A stretch of 10,709 nucleotides of DNA from Bacteroidota bacterium. GTDB taxonomy: Bacteria; Bacteroidota; Bacteroidia; Bacteroidales; VadinHA17. The DNA lies in contig JAUWPX010000022.1 in NCBI GenBank assembly GCA_030611395.1, forward strand, positions 1-10,709. Reading direction: 5' to 3'. The notes under the pieces were generated by a model. It was not told the origin of the DNA. It saw only the letters and a program-made list of their open reading frames with translations, and ran no database searches. Positions within the stretch are counted from its first letter, which is position 1; the number at the start of each line of letters is the position of its first letter. This document shows, piece after piece, positions 1-7,132 of this stretch. The position numbers and the translations under genes were made by a program.

Positions 1-498
1 GATCTTTTCCATAATGCTTTAGAGCAGGCTAAAAAGGAAGGTGGAAATATTGCTGTTGGAGGGAATATTCTTGATCCTGAAAAATATGGTTCTTCTAATT
101 ATGTTGATCCGGCAATTGTTGAAGTTGAGAACCACTATAGAATAGTACAGGATGAAACATTTGCACCTATTTTATACCTGATAAAGTATAAAACGATTGA
201 TGAAGCAATTAGTATAAATAATGATGTGCCTCAGGGTTTATCCTCAGCAATTTTTACTCTTAATTTAAGAGAAGCAGAACAATTCCTTTCAGAGGTAGGG
301 TCAGATTGCGGAATAGCAAATGTGAACATTGGTACATCAGGAGCTGAAATTGGTGGTGCATTTGGTGGTGAAAAAGATACAGGAGGTGGCAGGGAGTCGG
401 GGTCTGATTCCTGGAAAGCTTATATGAGAAGGCAGACCAATACAATTAACTGGAGCACTGAACTGCCTCTTGCCCAGGGGATAAAGTTTGATTTGTAA
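1..498 (+). CDS. Aldehyde dehydrogenase, ALDH7 (antiquitin/aminoadipate-semialdehyde dehydrogenase) type, C-terminal part
   Basis: Partial gene: the frame is open from base 1 and ends at TAA 496-498, giving 165 residues, about the last third of a roughly 510-residue enzyme. NAD(P)-dependent aldehyde dehydrogenases oxidise aldehydes to acids in the cytoplasm; ALDH7 members typically act on 2-aminoadipate 6-semialdehyde in lysine breakdown (names such as amaB or pcd). Visible family marks are the conserved segment around ETFAPILY, then NDVPQGLSSAIFT, then the glycine-rich GGAFGGEKDTGGGRESGSD stretch, and the close KAYMRRQTNTINW before the C-terminus GIKFDL. The last two are characteristic of ALDH7 rather than of other ALDH families. 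The catalytic cysteine and the Rossmann fold lie upstream of the window. The gene converges on dxs with only 14 bp between stop codons. The family call is firm; the substrate is inferred from the family. Confidence 0.93.
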   Translation, partial: DLFHNALEQAKKEGGNIAVGGNILDPEKYGSSNYVDPAIVEVENHYRIVQDETFAPILYLIKYKTIDEAISINNDVPQGLSSAIFTLNLREAEQFLSEVGSDCGIANVNIGTSGAEIGGAFGGEKDTGGGRESGSDSWKAYMRRQTNTINWSTELPLAQGIKFDL

Positions 499-500
499 GA

Positions 501-512
501 TCCGGCGCCGGA
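501..512. other. 12-bp perfect GC palindrome between convergent stop codons
   Basis: TCCGGCGCCGGA reads the same on both strands and fills nearly all of the 14-bp gap between the aldehyde dehydrogenase stop (496-498) and the dxs stop (513-515). It is all C/G apart from its outermost bases, in an otherwise AT-rich region. As RNA it could form only a short hairpin (4 bp, 4-nt loop) on either strand, with no T-run on either side. A bidirectional transcription end signal or a protein-binding palindrome are both possible. Function unproven. Confidence 0.5.
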
Positions 513-2435
513 CTATCCGACATTGGTTATTGTTTTTCTTTTGAGGAGTTTTTTAACAGTAGTGAAAATTCCTTCGGGATCAAAACCGCATTCATGGTAT
601 AATTCCGCGGGGGTACCCTGTTCGATAAAATGATCAGGAACGCCCATTCTTTTCACTTGAGAAGAGTATTGATGGTCGGCCATAAATTCAATGACAGCAG
701 AGCCGAATCCTCCGGTAATTGTTCCGTCTTCAATTGTAATTACAGATTGAAATTCTTTAAAAACCTTATGTAAGATCTCGTTATCCAGGGGTTTTACAAA
801 TCGCATATCATAATGACAAACATTGATATTTTCCTTTTTTAATTGTTCAGTAGCTTCAACAACAAAATTTCCAACATGTCCGATTGACAGAATAGCAATA
901 TCAAAACCATTTTTTATCAGGCGACCTTTACCTACAGGAATTTCACGAAATGAGGTTTTCCATTCCGGCATTACACCTCTGCCCCTGGGGTAACGAATAG
1001 AAAATGGTCCCATATTATCCTTTTGTGCAGAATACATTAGATTGCGTAACTCTTCTTCGTTCATGGGAGCACTTACTGTCAAGTTAGGTATATTTCTCAT
1101 GTATGCCAGGTCGAAAACGCCCTGGTGTGTTGCTCCGTCCTCACCAACTATCCCGCCCCTGTCAAGACAGAAAACAACATTCAGGTTCTGAATAGCAACA
1201 TCGTGGATTACCTGATCGTAAGCCCTTTGCATAAATGTAGAATATATATTGCAGAAAGGCGTCATCCCTTGTATTGCTAACCCGGCTGAAAAAGTAACTG
1301 CATGCTGTTCTGCAATTCCAACATCAAATGTCCTGTCAGGCATTTTTTCCATCATTAAATTCAATGATGAACCGGTAGACATGGCGGGAGTTATCCCCAT
1401 GATTTTTTCATTCTTCTCAGCAAGCTCAATTATTGTGTGCCCAAAAACATCCTGGTATTTTGGTGGGTAAACCCTGTCAGTTTCTACTTTAAGGATTTCG
1501 CCGGTGGTTTTATTAAATTTTCCGGGAGCGTGAAACTGTGTTTGATTAAGCTCTGCTTGTTTAAAACCTTTGCCTTTTACTGTCTGGCAATGAAGTAATT
1601 TTGGTCCGGGAATATTTTTAAGGTCTTTGAGCACCTGTGTAAGGTGCATTACATCATGACCGTCAACAGGACCAAAATATCTGAAATTCATCGATTCAAA
1701 CAGGTTGCTGTGTTTCAGAACAGCCGATTTTATCCCATGATCAAGCTTCTGAATAAGAGAACGCGGATTACGACCGGGAAGTTTTATTTTCCCCAGTAAT
1801 TGCCAGATATTATTTTTAATGCGGTTATATGTTTTACTTGTTGTTATATCAAGAAGATATTCTTTCATTGCCCCCACGTTCTGATCAATGGCTATGTTGT
1901 TGTCATTCAGGATGACTAACAGGTCGGAATTCTGAGTTCCGGCATTGTTTAACCCTTCAAATGCGAGTCCTGCAGTTATGGCACCGTCTCCAATTATTGC
2001 TACAACGTGTTTTTTCTCATTTTTCTTCCTGGCAGCAACAGCCATTCCCAAAGCTGCAGAAATTGAGGTGGATGAATGACCTACACCAAATGAATCATAT
2101 TCACTTTCATCGGGTTTAGGGAAACCGCTTATCCCTTTGTATTTACGGTTTGTTTCAAATTTTTCCCTGCGGCCTGTTAGTATTTTATGTCCATAGGCCT
2201 GGTGTCCTACGTCCCAGACAATAAGATCGTAAGGTGTGTTATATGTATAGTGCAGAGCAACTGTAAGTTCCACAACCCCCAGACTGGCACCAAAATGACC
2301 GGGATTGGAACTTACAACATCAATGATGAACTGTCGCAACTCGCGACTTACCTGTGGAAGTTTTTCCGGAGAGAGTTTCCTGAGATCCTCAGGAGTAATA
2401 ATACGGTTAAGTAATTTATAGGTATCATCTGACAT
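513..2435 (-). CDS. dxs: 1-deoxy-D-xylulose-5-phosphate synthase
   Basis: Cytoplasmic thiamine-diphosphate enzyme that condenses pyruvate with glyceraldehyde 3-phosphate to 1-deoxy-D-xylulose 5-phosphate, the first step of the MEP isoprenoid pathway and a source of precursor for thiamine and pyridoxal. The 640-residue length matches the family. Visible: GHFGASLG with the active-site His (residues 46-53), the thiamine-diphosphate/Mg motif GDGAIT (149-154) closing with NDNN (177-180), GIAEQHAV with catalytic Glu376, DRGGIVGEDGATHQG (425-439) and a C-terminal transketolase domain from about 505. The ATG at 2435 (protein MSDDTYKLL) is preferred. An in-frame start at 2531 would add 32 residues unlike any Dxs N-terminus, would overlap the divergent gene and would include the predicted promoter. 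No other isoprenoid gene is adjacent. Family and function are very secure. Confidence 0.98.
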   Translation of the reverse strand: MSDDTYKLLNRIITPEDLRKLSPEKLPQVSRELRQFIIDVVSSNPGHFGASLGVVELTVALHYTYNTPYDLIVWDVGHQAYGHKILTGRREKFETNRKYKGISGFPKPDESEYDSFGVGHSSTSISAALGMAVAARKKNEKKHVVAIIGDGAITAGLAFEGLNNAGTQNSDLLVILNDNNIAIDQNVGAMKEYLLDITTSKTYNRIKNNIWQLLGKIKLPGRNPRSLIQKLDHGIKSAVLKHSNLFESMNFRYFGPVDGHDVMHLTQVLKDLKNIPGPKLLHCQTVKGKGFKQAELNQTQFHAPGKFNKTTGEILKVETDRVYPPKYQDVFGHTIIELAEKNEKIMGITPAMSTGSSLNLMMEKMPDRTFDVGIAEQHAVTFSAGLAIQGMTPFCNIYSTFMQRAYDQVIHDVAIQNLNVVFCLDRGGIVGEDGATHQGVFDLAYMRNIPNLTVSAPMNEEELRNLMYSAQKDNMGPFSIRYPRGRGVMPEWKTSFREIPVGKGRLIKNGFDIAILSIGHVGNFVVEATEQLKKENINVCHYDMRFVKPLDNEILHKVFKEFQSVITIEDGTITGGFGSAVIEFMADHQYSSQVKRMGVPDHFIEQGTPAELYHECGFDPEGIFTTVKKLLKRKTITNVG

Positions 2436-2456
2436 GACTAAATCATTAAGTGGTTG

Positions 2457-2464
2457 CAAAGATA
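2457..2464 (-). promoter_or_regulatory. Bacteroidota-type -7 box for dxs
   Basis: On the - strand the sequence TATCTTTG fits the TAnnTTTG consensus of the primary sigma factor in Bacteroidota exactly. It lies 21 bp upstream of the dxs ATG (2435), so the 5' leader would be only about 10-15 nt. No clear TTTG -33 element is seen at the expected distance, only a T-rich stretch. The position supports the 2435 start over the longer frame. Confidence 0.55.
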
Positions 2465-2495
2465 TGAATTTCTGAAAAAAAGTTGTTAATATTGA

Positions 2496-3533
2496 ATGAT
2501 GAAAAAAAATATAAACAATATGCAGACACAACTTAAAAGGGTAATTATCTTTTCAGTAGTAATTTTTACAGTCTTTTCCTGTGTGCCTACCCGGCAATTT
2601 ACTGATATTCAGGAAAAGAACAGAAAACTGCTTGCCGAAAATGATTTATTGAAATCAGAAAACCAGGGATTCTCGGTAAAGAACAAGGAATTAACATCTG
2701 AACTTAAAAGTTTGGAGGGGGAAATTAAAGAGATAGAAAAGAAACACCGGGAAAAAACCGAAGAGTGTGATATGTTATTGAAAGATTATAACCGTGCAAA
2801 CAGGCAATATATTGATTTACGGAAAGCACAGGAAGAGCTTATTAAGGGGAATGACAAAGAGACAAGAAGGTTATTGAAACAATTACAGGTGACACAGGAA
2901 AGTTTGCAGGAGAAAGAGGATGAGCTTCGGGAACTTGAAGTTTCTTTGAGTAGTAAGAAACAAAATCTTGAGGAATTGCTTTTTGAACTGGATCAAAGGA
3001 ATGCAAGGCTTATTGAGCTTGAAAAAATACTTCGGAAAAAGGATTCGGTTGTTCTGGCATTAAAAGATAACGTTTCGTCTGCATTAATGGGATTTAAAAA
3101 TGATGGCTTAACTGTATCACTTAAAAACGGGAAAGTATATGTTTCGCTTGAGGAAAAATTATTGTTCGGAACGGGGAGTACAACTGTTAGTTCCAGTGGA
3201 GTAGATGCACTCGAAAAACTTGGACTGGTTCTGGAGCAGAATACCGATATCAATATTATGATTGAAGGACATACGGATGATGTTCCTTATAAGTTGGACA
3301 GCGGACCAATTAAGGATAACTGGGATCTGAGTGTGAAAAGAGCTACCGCGGTGGTTAGAATATTACTGGATAATTCATCAATAAATCCTAAACGCCTTAT
3401 TGCCAGCGGGCGAGGTGAGTCTATGCCGGTTGATCCGGCGAAAACAACAGAAGCCAGAAGAAAAAATCGCCGTACCGAAATAATACTGACCCCTAAGCTT
3501 GATGAATTATTCAGGATACTTGAGAATAATTAA
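2496..3533 (+). CDS. OmpA-family peptidoglycan-binding lipoprotein with long coiled coil
   Basis: A 345-residue envelope protein. The N-terminus is a lipoprotein signal: basic residues, a hydrophobic core (16-27) and a lipobox ending FSC with the lipidated Cys at 29. Residues about 35-190 are charged, heptad-like and rich in E/K/L/Q, predicting a long coiled coil. Residues about 215-332 are an OmpA C-terminal domain, with GHTDD (258-262), NWDLSVKRA (275-283) and RRKNRRTEI (321-329). By comparison with characterised OmpA domains, Asp261 and Arg282 are the likely diaminopimelate-binding pair. The inferred role is an outer-membrane lipoprotein tethering the membrane to peptidoglycan through a coiled-coil spacer; the residues after the Cys are not acidic, so no surface-export signal is evident. 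ATGs at 2496, 2499 and 2520 are all possible starts, the last leaving a shorter signal peptide. The stop overlaps the next gene's ATG by one base (TAATG), suggesting translational coupling. Confidence 0.88.
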   Translation: MMKKNINNMQTQLKRVIIFSVVIFTVFSCVPTRQFTDIQEKNRKLLAENDLLKSENQGFSVKNKELTSELKSLEGEIKEIEKKHREKTEECDMLLKDYNRANRQYIDLRKAQEELIKGNDKETRRLLKQLQVTQESLQEKEDELRELEVSLSSKKQNLEELLFELDQRNARLIELEKILRKKDSVVLALKDNVSSALMGFKNDGLTVSLKNGKVYVSLEEKLLFGTGSTTVSSSGVDALEKLGLVLEQNTDINIMIEGHTDDVPYKLDSGPIKDNWDLSVKRATAVVRILLDNSSINPKRLIASGRGESMPVDPAKTTEARRKNRRTEIILTPKLDELFRILENN

Positions 3534-4570
3534 TGTTCATTGGAAAAATGGATTTTTTTCGTTTGCTACGAAAGCTTACTATTCGCAAAATATGGAACTT
3601 CTTGTTGCTTAGTTTAAGTTATTTTCTGTCAACAGTTCTTAAGAAACATTTCCTGTGGGGCTATCCTTCGGGTTTAGCAATAGAACCCTCTTCATTGTGC
3701 AACCTGAGTTGCCCGGAATGTCCGGCAGGAACCAATAACCTTTCCAGAGAAAAAGGGTTTATGGATATAGAATTATTCAATAAGATACTTAACGAAACAG
3801 GTTTTTATATTACATTTCTTACTCTATATTTCCAGGGGGAACCTTTTCTTAATAACCGGCTCTTTGACATGATAAAAAGGGCAGTAGAAAAAAATATATA
3901 TACAGCTACTTCTACCAACGGCCATTTTCTTACAACTGAAAATGTAAGGGGAATAATTGAAAGCGGACTTGACAGGCTGATTATTTCAGTTGACGGAACG
4001 ACACAGGAGGTTTATGAAAAGTACAGGGTGGGTGGGGATTTGAAAACAGTGATTGCGGGAATTGAAGAAGTTGTGAAATGGAAAAAGAAACTTAATTCAT
4101 CAAAACCATTTGTGATTATTAGCTTCCTGGCATTAAGAACCAACGAACATCAAATAAAGGATATAAAAAAGTTAGGGAGGGAACTAGGTGTTGATAAAGT
4201 TGTGATTAAAACAGCACAGGTAAAAGATATGAGTTGCAGGAATGATCTGGTGCCGGCAGGTAAAAAGTTAACACGTTATAAATATGTTGACGGACATTAT
4301 GAATTGAAAAGAAAACTTGCTAACCGGTGCCGGCGTGTTTGGAGCTCTCCGGTTATCACTTATGATGGTCATATTGTGCCTTGTTGTTTTGATAAAAATG
4401 CTGAATATTCAATGGGAGAAGTAGTAACAACCAGCTTCAAAGATATCTGGAAAGGAGATTATTTCAGGGATTTTAGAGAAAGAATTCTGAAAGAGAGAAA
4501 AACAATAAAAATTTGCCGGAATTGTACAAGTGGCCAGAACGTATTTGTAAAGCTCAGTGCTTACTTTTAA
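3533..4570 (+). CDS. Radical SAM/SPASM-domain protein of unknown substrate
   Basis: A 345-residue protein with a radical SAM core. C56-x3-C60-x2-C63 (CNLSCPEC) binds the SAM-coordinating [4Fe-4S] cluster, QGEPFLN (101-107) is the GGE-like SAM-contact motif and IISVDGTTQEVYEKYR (150-165) is a typical core strand and helix. A C-terminal SPASM-like region has Cys266, Cys284/285, Cys328 and Cys331, fitting C-x12-G-x4-C then C-x2-C, enough for one auxiliary Fe-S cluster. The first 45 residues are basic and then strongly hydrophobic (IWNFLLLSLSYFLSTVL), suggesting peripheral or integral association with the inner membrane. SPASM proteins usually modify peptides or proteins, but no precursor peptide is seen nearby. 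The ATG at 3533 overlaps the OmpA-lipoprotein stop; ATG 3548 is an alternative start. The pair is probably co-transcribed. Superfamily is firm, function unknown. Confidence 0.88.
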   Translation: MFIGKMDFFRLLRKLTIRKIWNFLLLSLSYFLSTVLKKHFLWGYPSGLAIEPSSLCNLSCPECPAGTNNLSREKGFMDIELFNKILNETGFYITFLTLYFQGEPFLNNRLFDMIKRAVEKNIYTATSTNGHFLTTENVRGIIESGLDRLIISVDGTTQEVYEKYRVGGDLKTVIAGIEEVVKWKKKLNSSKPFVIISFLALRTNEHQIKDIKKLGRELGVDKVVIKTAQVKDMSCRNDLVPAGKKLTRYKYVDGHYELKRKLANRCRRVWSSPVITYDGHIVPCCFDKNAEYSMGEVVTTSFKDIWKGDYFRDFRERILKERKTIKICRNCTSGQNVFVKLSAYF

Positions 4571-4593
4571 CTTTCAACTTTCAACTTTTTTTT
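4571..4593 (+). repeat. Heptad microrepeat CTTTCAA x2 plus T-run, directly after a stop codon
   Basis: Two exact copies of CTTTCAA (4571-4577, 4578-4584) start on the base after the radical SAM stop TAA. They continue as C plus eight Ts (4585-4593). On the coding strand the unit can be read as TTCAACT, related to the TTCAAAG/TTCAAGG heptads downstream of tsf on its own coding strand. The T-run could help transcription end, but the array itself forms no hairpin. Confidence 0.6.
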
Positions 4594-4645
4594 ATCCGTA
4601 GTTTTTATAATTTGCATTATTATTTTAATTTAACTCTAATTTGTT

Positions 4646-7051
4646 ATGAAAATTTTTAAAAGGATTGCCGTAATTATTGTACTCCTGATAGTAGTTATTG
4701 CCGTTTCGGGATATTTCTTTTTGCATCATTTATCACATAAAGGAATACCCGATTATAGTCAGGACATTAACCTGAAGAATCTCAGCGAAGAAGTAATTGT
4801 TTACCGCGATTCACTGGCTATTCCTCATATAATTGCACAAAATGATGAGGATCTTTACAGGGCGGTTGGCTATGTTATGGCTCAGGACCGTTTGTGGCAG
4901 ATGGATTTGTTAAGACGGGTTACAATGGGGCGATTATCTGAAATATTTGGCGAAGATTATGTTGAAACCGACCTGCTACTTAGATCGTTACGAATATTTG
5001 AAAAGTCGCAACTTATTTTATCAAAAACAGAACCTGAAGGGATAGAAGCTCTTGAAGCTTTTTCTGATGGGGTGAATCAGTATATTGAACAAAATGAAAA
5101 AAGTTTGCCTCTTGAATTCAGTGTTCTTGGATATAAACCTGACAAATGGAAGCCTGCATATTCAATGAATATAATTGGTTATATGGCATGGGATCTGGCA
5201 GGTAATTCTTATTCAAGTGAAGTGACAATTTATAAGTTATTAGAAAAATTTGGTGAAGAAAAAATGAAGGATCTTTTGCCTCATGTTGCAGGCAGACCCG
5301 ATATTGTTTATCCTGATTTTAAGCTTAATGATGAAAATTTTGAATTTCTAAAGGAAATATCAGCACACCAGAAAGTTTTACAGGATATCGGGGCTCAGAT
5401 ATTTTGCGGAAGCAATAACTGGGCTGTATCCGGTAAAAAAACCGTATCGGGGAAACCATTATTTGCAAATGATATGCACCTGGGATTAAATGCTCCCGGT
5501 ATATGGTACCAGATGCATCATATTATTGAAGGGAAAATGAATGTTACGGGAGTTGGTATACCCGGTCAGCCACTTGTTGTTGGAGGTCATAATGACAGCA
5601 TCGCCTGGGGGATGACAAATCTGGCTGTTGATGATATAGATCTTTACCTGGAAAAAATTAACCCGGATGATTCGGGTCAGTACATGTTTAATGGAGAATG
5701 GAAAGATATGGAAGTAAGGAAAGAGAAAATTAAAATAAAAGGGGGTGAGGAAATCGAAAGGGAGCTCCGGTTTACTCATCGGGGACCTGTAATATCAGGA
5801 TTTAAAAATCTTTCAGATATGATCTCTATGAGATGGATTGGTAATGATTACAGCAACGAGATGAGAGGGGTTTATCTTTTAAACAGGGCAAATAACTGGG
5901 AGGATTTTAAAAATGCCATTTCATCATTTAAATCGGTAAGCCAGAATTTTGCTTATGCTGATGTTAATGGTAACATCGGATTATATGCCGGAGGAGGTGT
6001 TCCAATTAGAAAAGGAAATGGATATACAATAATAAGTGGTGAAACAGATGAATATGACTGGAAAGGTATTGTTCCATTTGAATCATTACCTTACAGTTAT
6101 AACCCGGAATCAGGATTTGTTTCTTCTGCAAATAACAAAACAGTCGGGGATGATTATCCTTATTATATAGGCACTTATTTTTCACAGGAATACAGGATCA
6201 AAAGGATAAGAGAGCTATTAAACAAAAAGGAAAAATTCTCAAGGGAGGATTTTGTAGAGATACAGAATGATGAAAGTTCTGTTCTTGCAAGGAAACTACA
6301 AAGTGATATTATTGACATACTGAGTAAAGCAGAATTAAATGATATAGAAGAGAAAGCTCTTGAGATATTCACTAATTGGGATGGGGAGATGTCGGCTGAG
6401 GCTACCGGACCTGCAATTTTTGAGAGTTTATATTTAACTCTGCCTAAGAATATACTAATAGATGACCTGGGGGAAGATCTGTTTTATGAATATTATGGCA
6501 ATTCATCCTTAGTAAAGAATTTTGTTGAAAATTTGTGGAGTAATAAAGAGATGAAGTGGTGTGATGATATTACAACCGCGGATATTGAGGAAGGATTTGA
6601 TGAAATGGTAGTAAAAAGTTTTAAAGATGTTATTGTAAATCTGAGTGAAAAAATGGGAGATTCCCCTGAACGGTGGTCTTGGGGTTCTATACATAAATTC
6701 ACACTTGCACATCCTCTTGGTAGTGTAAAGTTACTATCAAAAGTGTTTAACCTGAACAGGGGACCGTATGAAGTAGGCGGGAGTTTTCATACAATCCGGC
6801 CTTTTTCATATCCATTCAGGGATCCTTTTAAGGTTGATAATGGAGCATCACAAAGGCATATATACTTAACGGACAATTGGGACAAGTCACTAAGTATTAT
6901 TCCAACCGGAACAAGTGGAGTGCCTGCCAGCGATTATTATTGCAATCAGACAGAATTATACGTTAAAGGGAAATATCATTCGGATATGTTTAGTAAAAAT
7001 ATAGTTATCAGGCATGCGAAATACACAATGAAATTTATTCCGGGTGAATGA
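4646..7051 (+). CDS. Penicillin acylase (penicillin amidase) family Ntn hydrolase
   Basis: An 801-residue precursor of the self-cleaving N-terminal-nucleophile amidases that hydrolyse amide bonds in beta-lactams, acyl-homoserine lactones or other N-acyl compounds. Residues 7-27 form one hydrophobic segment after a basic start, a signal peptide or signal anchor for export to the periplasm. The alpha-chain region (about 48-235) has the typical IPHIIAQNDEDLYRAVGYVMAQDR stretch (59-82, quoted in parts by family: IPHI, GYVMAQDRLWQMD). Autocleavage is expected at Gly255-Ser256 in CGSNNW, leaving Ser256 as the beta-chain nucleophile. NDMHLGL (275-281), GGHNDSIAWG (313-322) and SANNK (494-498), with the expected oxyanion Asn, follow as in the family. 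It stands alone, 75 bp after the radical SAM gene. A poor promoter match, TATAATTTG at 4606-4614, lies upstream, and no Shine-Dalgarno is present. The substrate cannot be told from sequence. Confidence 0.93.
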   Translation: MKIFKRIAVIIVLLIVVIAVSGYFFLHHLSHKGIPDYSQDINLKNLSEEVIVYRDSLAIPHIIAQNDEDLYRAVGYVMAQDRLWQMDLLRRVTMGRLSEIFGEDYVETDLLLRSLRIFEKSQLILSKTEPEGIEALEAFSDGVNQYIEQNEKSLPLEFSVLGYKPDKWKPAYSMNIIGYMAWDLAGNSYSSEVTIYKLLEKFGEEKMKDLLPHVAGRPDIVYPDFKLNDENFEFLKEISAHQKVLQDIGAQIFCGSNNWAVSGKKTVSGKPLFANDMHLGLNAPGIWYQMHHIIEGKMNVTGVGIPGQPLVVGGHNDSIAWGMTNLAVDDIDLYLEKINPDDSGQYMFNGEWKDMEVRKEKIKIKGGEEIERELRFTHRGPVISGFKNLSDMISMRWIGNDYSNEMRGVYLLNRANNWEDFKNAISSFKSVSQNFAYADVNGNIGLYAGGGVPIRKGNGYTIISGETDEYDWKGIVPFESLPYSYNPESGFVSSANNKTVGDDYPYYIGTYFSQEYRIKRIRELLNKKEKFSREDFVEIQNDESSVLARKLQSDIIDILSKAELNDIEEKALEIFTNWDGEMSAEATGPAIFESLYLTLPKNILIDDLGEDLFYEYYGNSSLVKNFVENLWSNKEMKWCDDITTADIEEGFDEMVVKSFKDVIVNLSEKMGDSPERWSWGSIHKFTLAHPLGSVKLLSKVFNLNRGPYEVGGSFHTIRPFSYPFRDPFKVDNGASQRHIYLTDNWDKSLSIIPTGTSGVPASDYYCNQTELYVKGKYHSDMFSKNIVIRHAKYTMKFIPGE

Positions 7052-7052
7052 C

Positions 7053-7092
7053 AATGCTAAAATGCTAAAATAATTGAATAATTAAATTGTTA
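7053..7092 (+). repeat. Octad microrepeat array after the acylase stop
   Basis: Five consecutive 8-bp units all begin with AAT: AATGCTAA (7053-7060), AATGCTAA (7061-7068), AATAATTG (7069-7076), AATAATTA (7077-7084) and a decayed AATTGTTA (7085-7092). The array begins one base after the acylase TGA (7049-7051). It runs into the 7-bp array that follows, so the period changes from 8 to 7 at about 7090. Confidence 0.6.
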
Positions 7093-7131
7093 CGGGTTAC
7101 GAGTTTTTTGCCGACTGTGGACTGCCGACTG
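7090..7131 (-). repeat. Heptad microrepeat array abutting the frr stop
   Basis: Six contiguous 7-bp units in one register, written on the + strand: TTACGGG (7090-7096), TTACGAG (7097-7103), TTTTTTG (7104-7110), CCGACTG (7111-7117), TGGACTG (7118-7124) and CCGACTG (7125-7131). One base (G7132) separates the last unit from the frr stop (7133-7135). The same words recur beside tsf. Strand is given as that of the adjoining gene. Confidence 0.7.
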
Positions 7132-7132
7132 G

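Noticed and set aside
2487..2494. TAATATTG as a -7 promoter box for the OmpA-type lipoprotein gene
   Set aside because: One mismatch to TAnnTTTG, no -33 box at a proper distance, and it ends at the first possible ATG. It would make sense only if translation begins at ATG 2520, which cannot be settled here.
2436..2531. Upstream extension of dxs by 32 codons
   Set aside because: The extra residues (MCLHIVYIFF...) do not resemble a Dxs N-terminus, overlap the divergent lipoprotein gene and contain the predicted dxs promoter.
4547..4564. Possible terminator hairpin (GTAAAGC with GCTTAC, then TTTT) at the end of the radical SAM gene
   Set aside because: The stem has only 4 + 2 base pairs with a bulge and lies inside the coding sequence; too weak to call, although the T-run at 4586-4593 lies downstream.
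5486..5779. 97-codon open frame on the - strand
   Set aside because: Antisense to the acylase, with low-complexity F/I/P-rich composition typical of a shadow frame; other short antisense frames at 6175-6712 were dismissed for the same reason.
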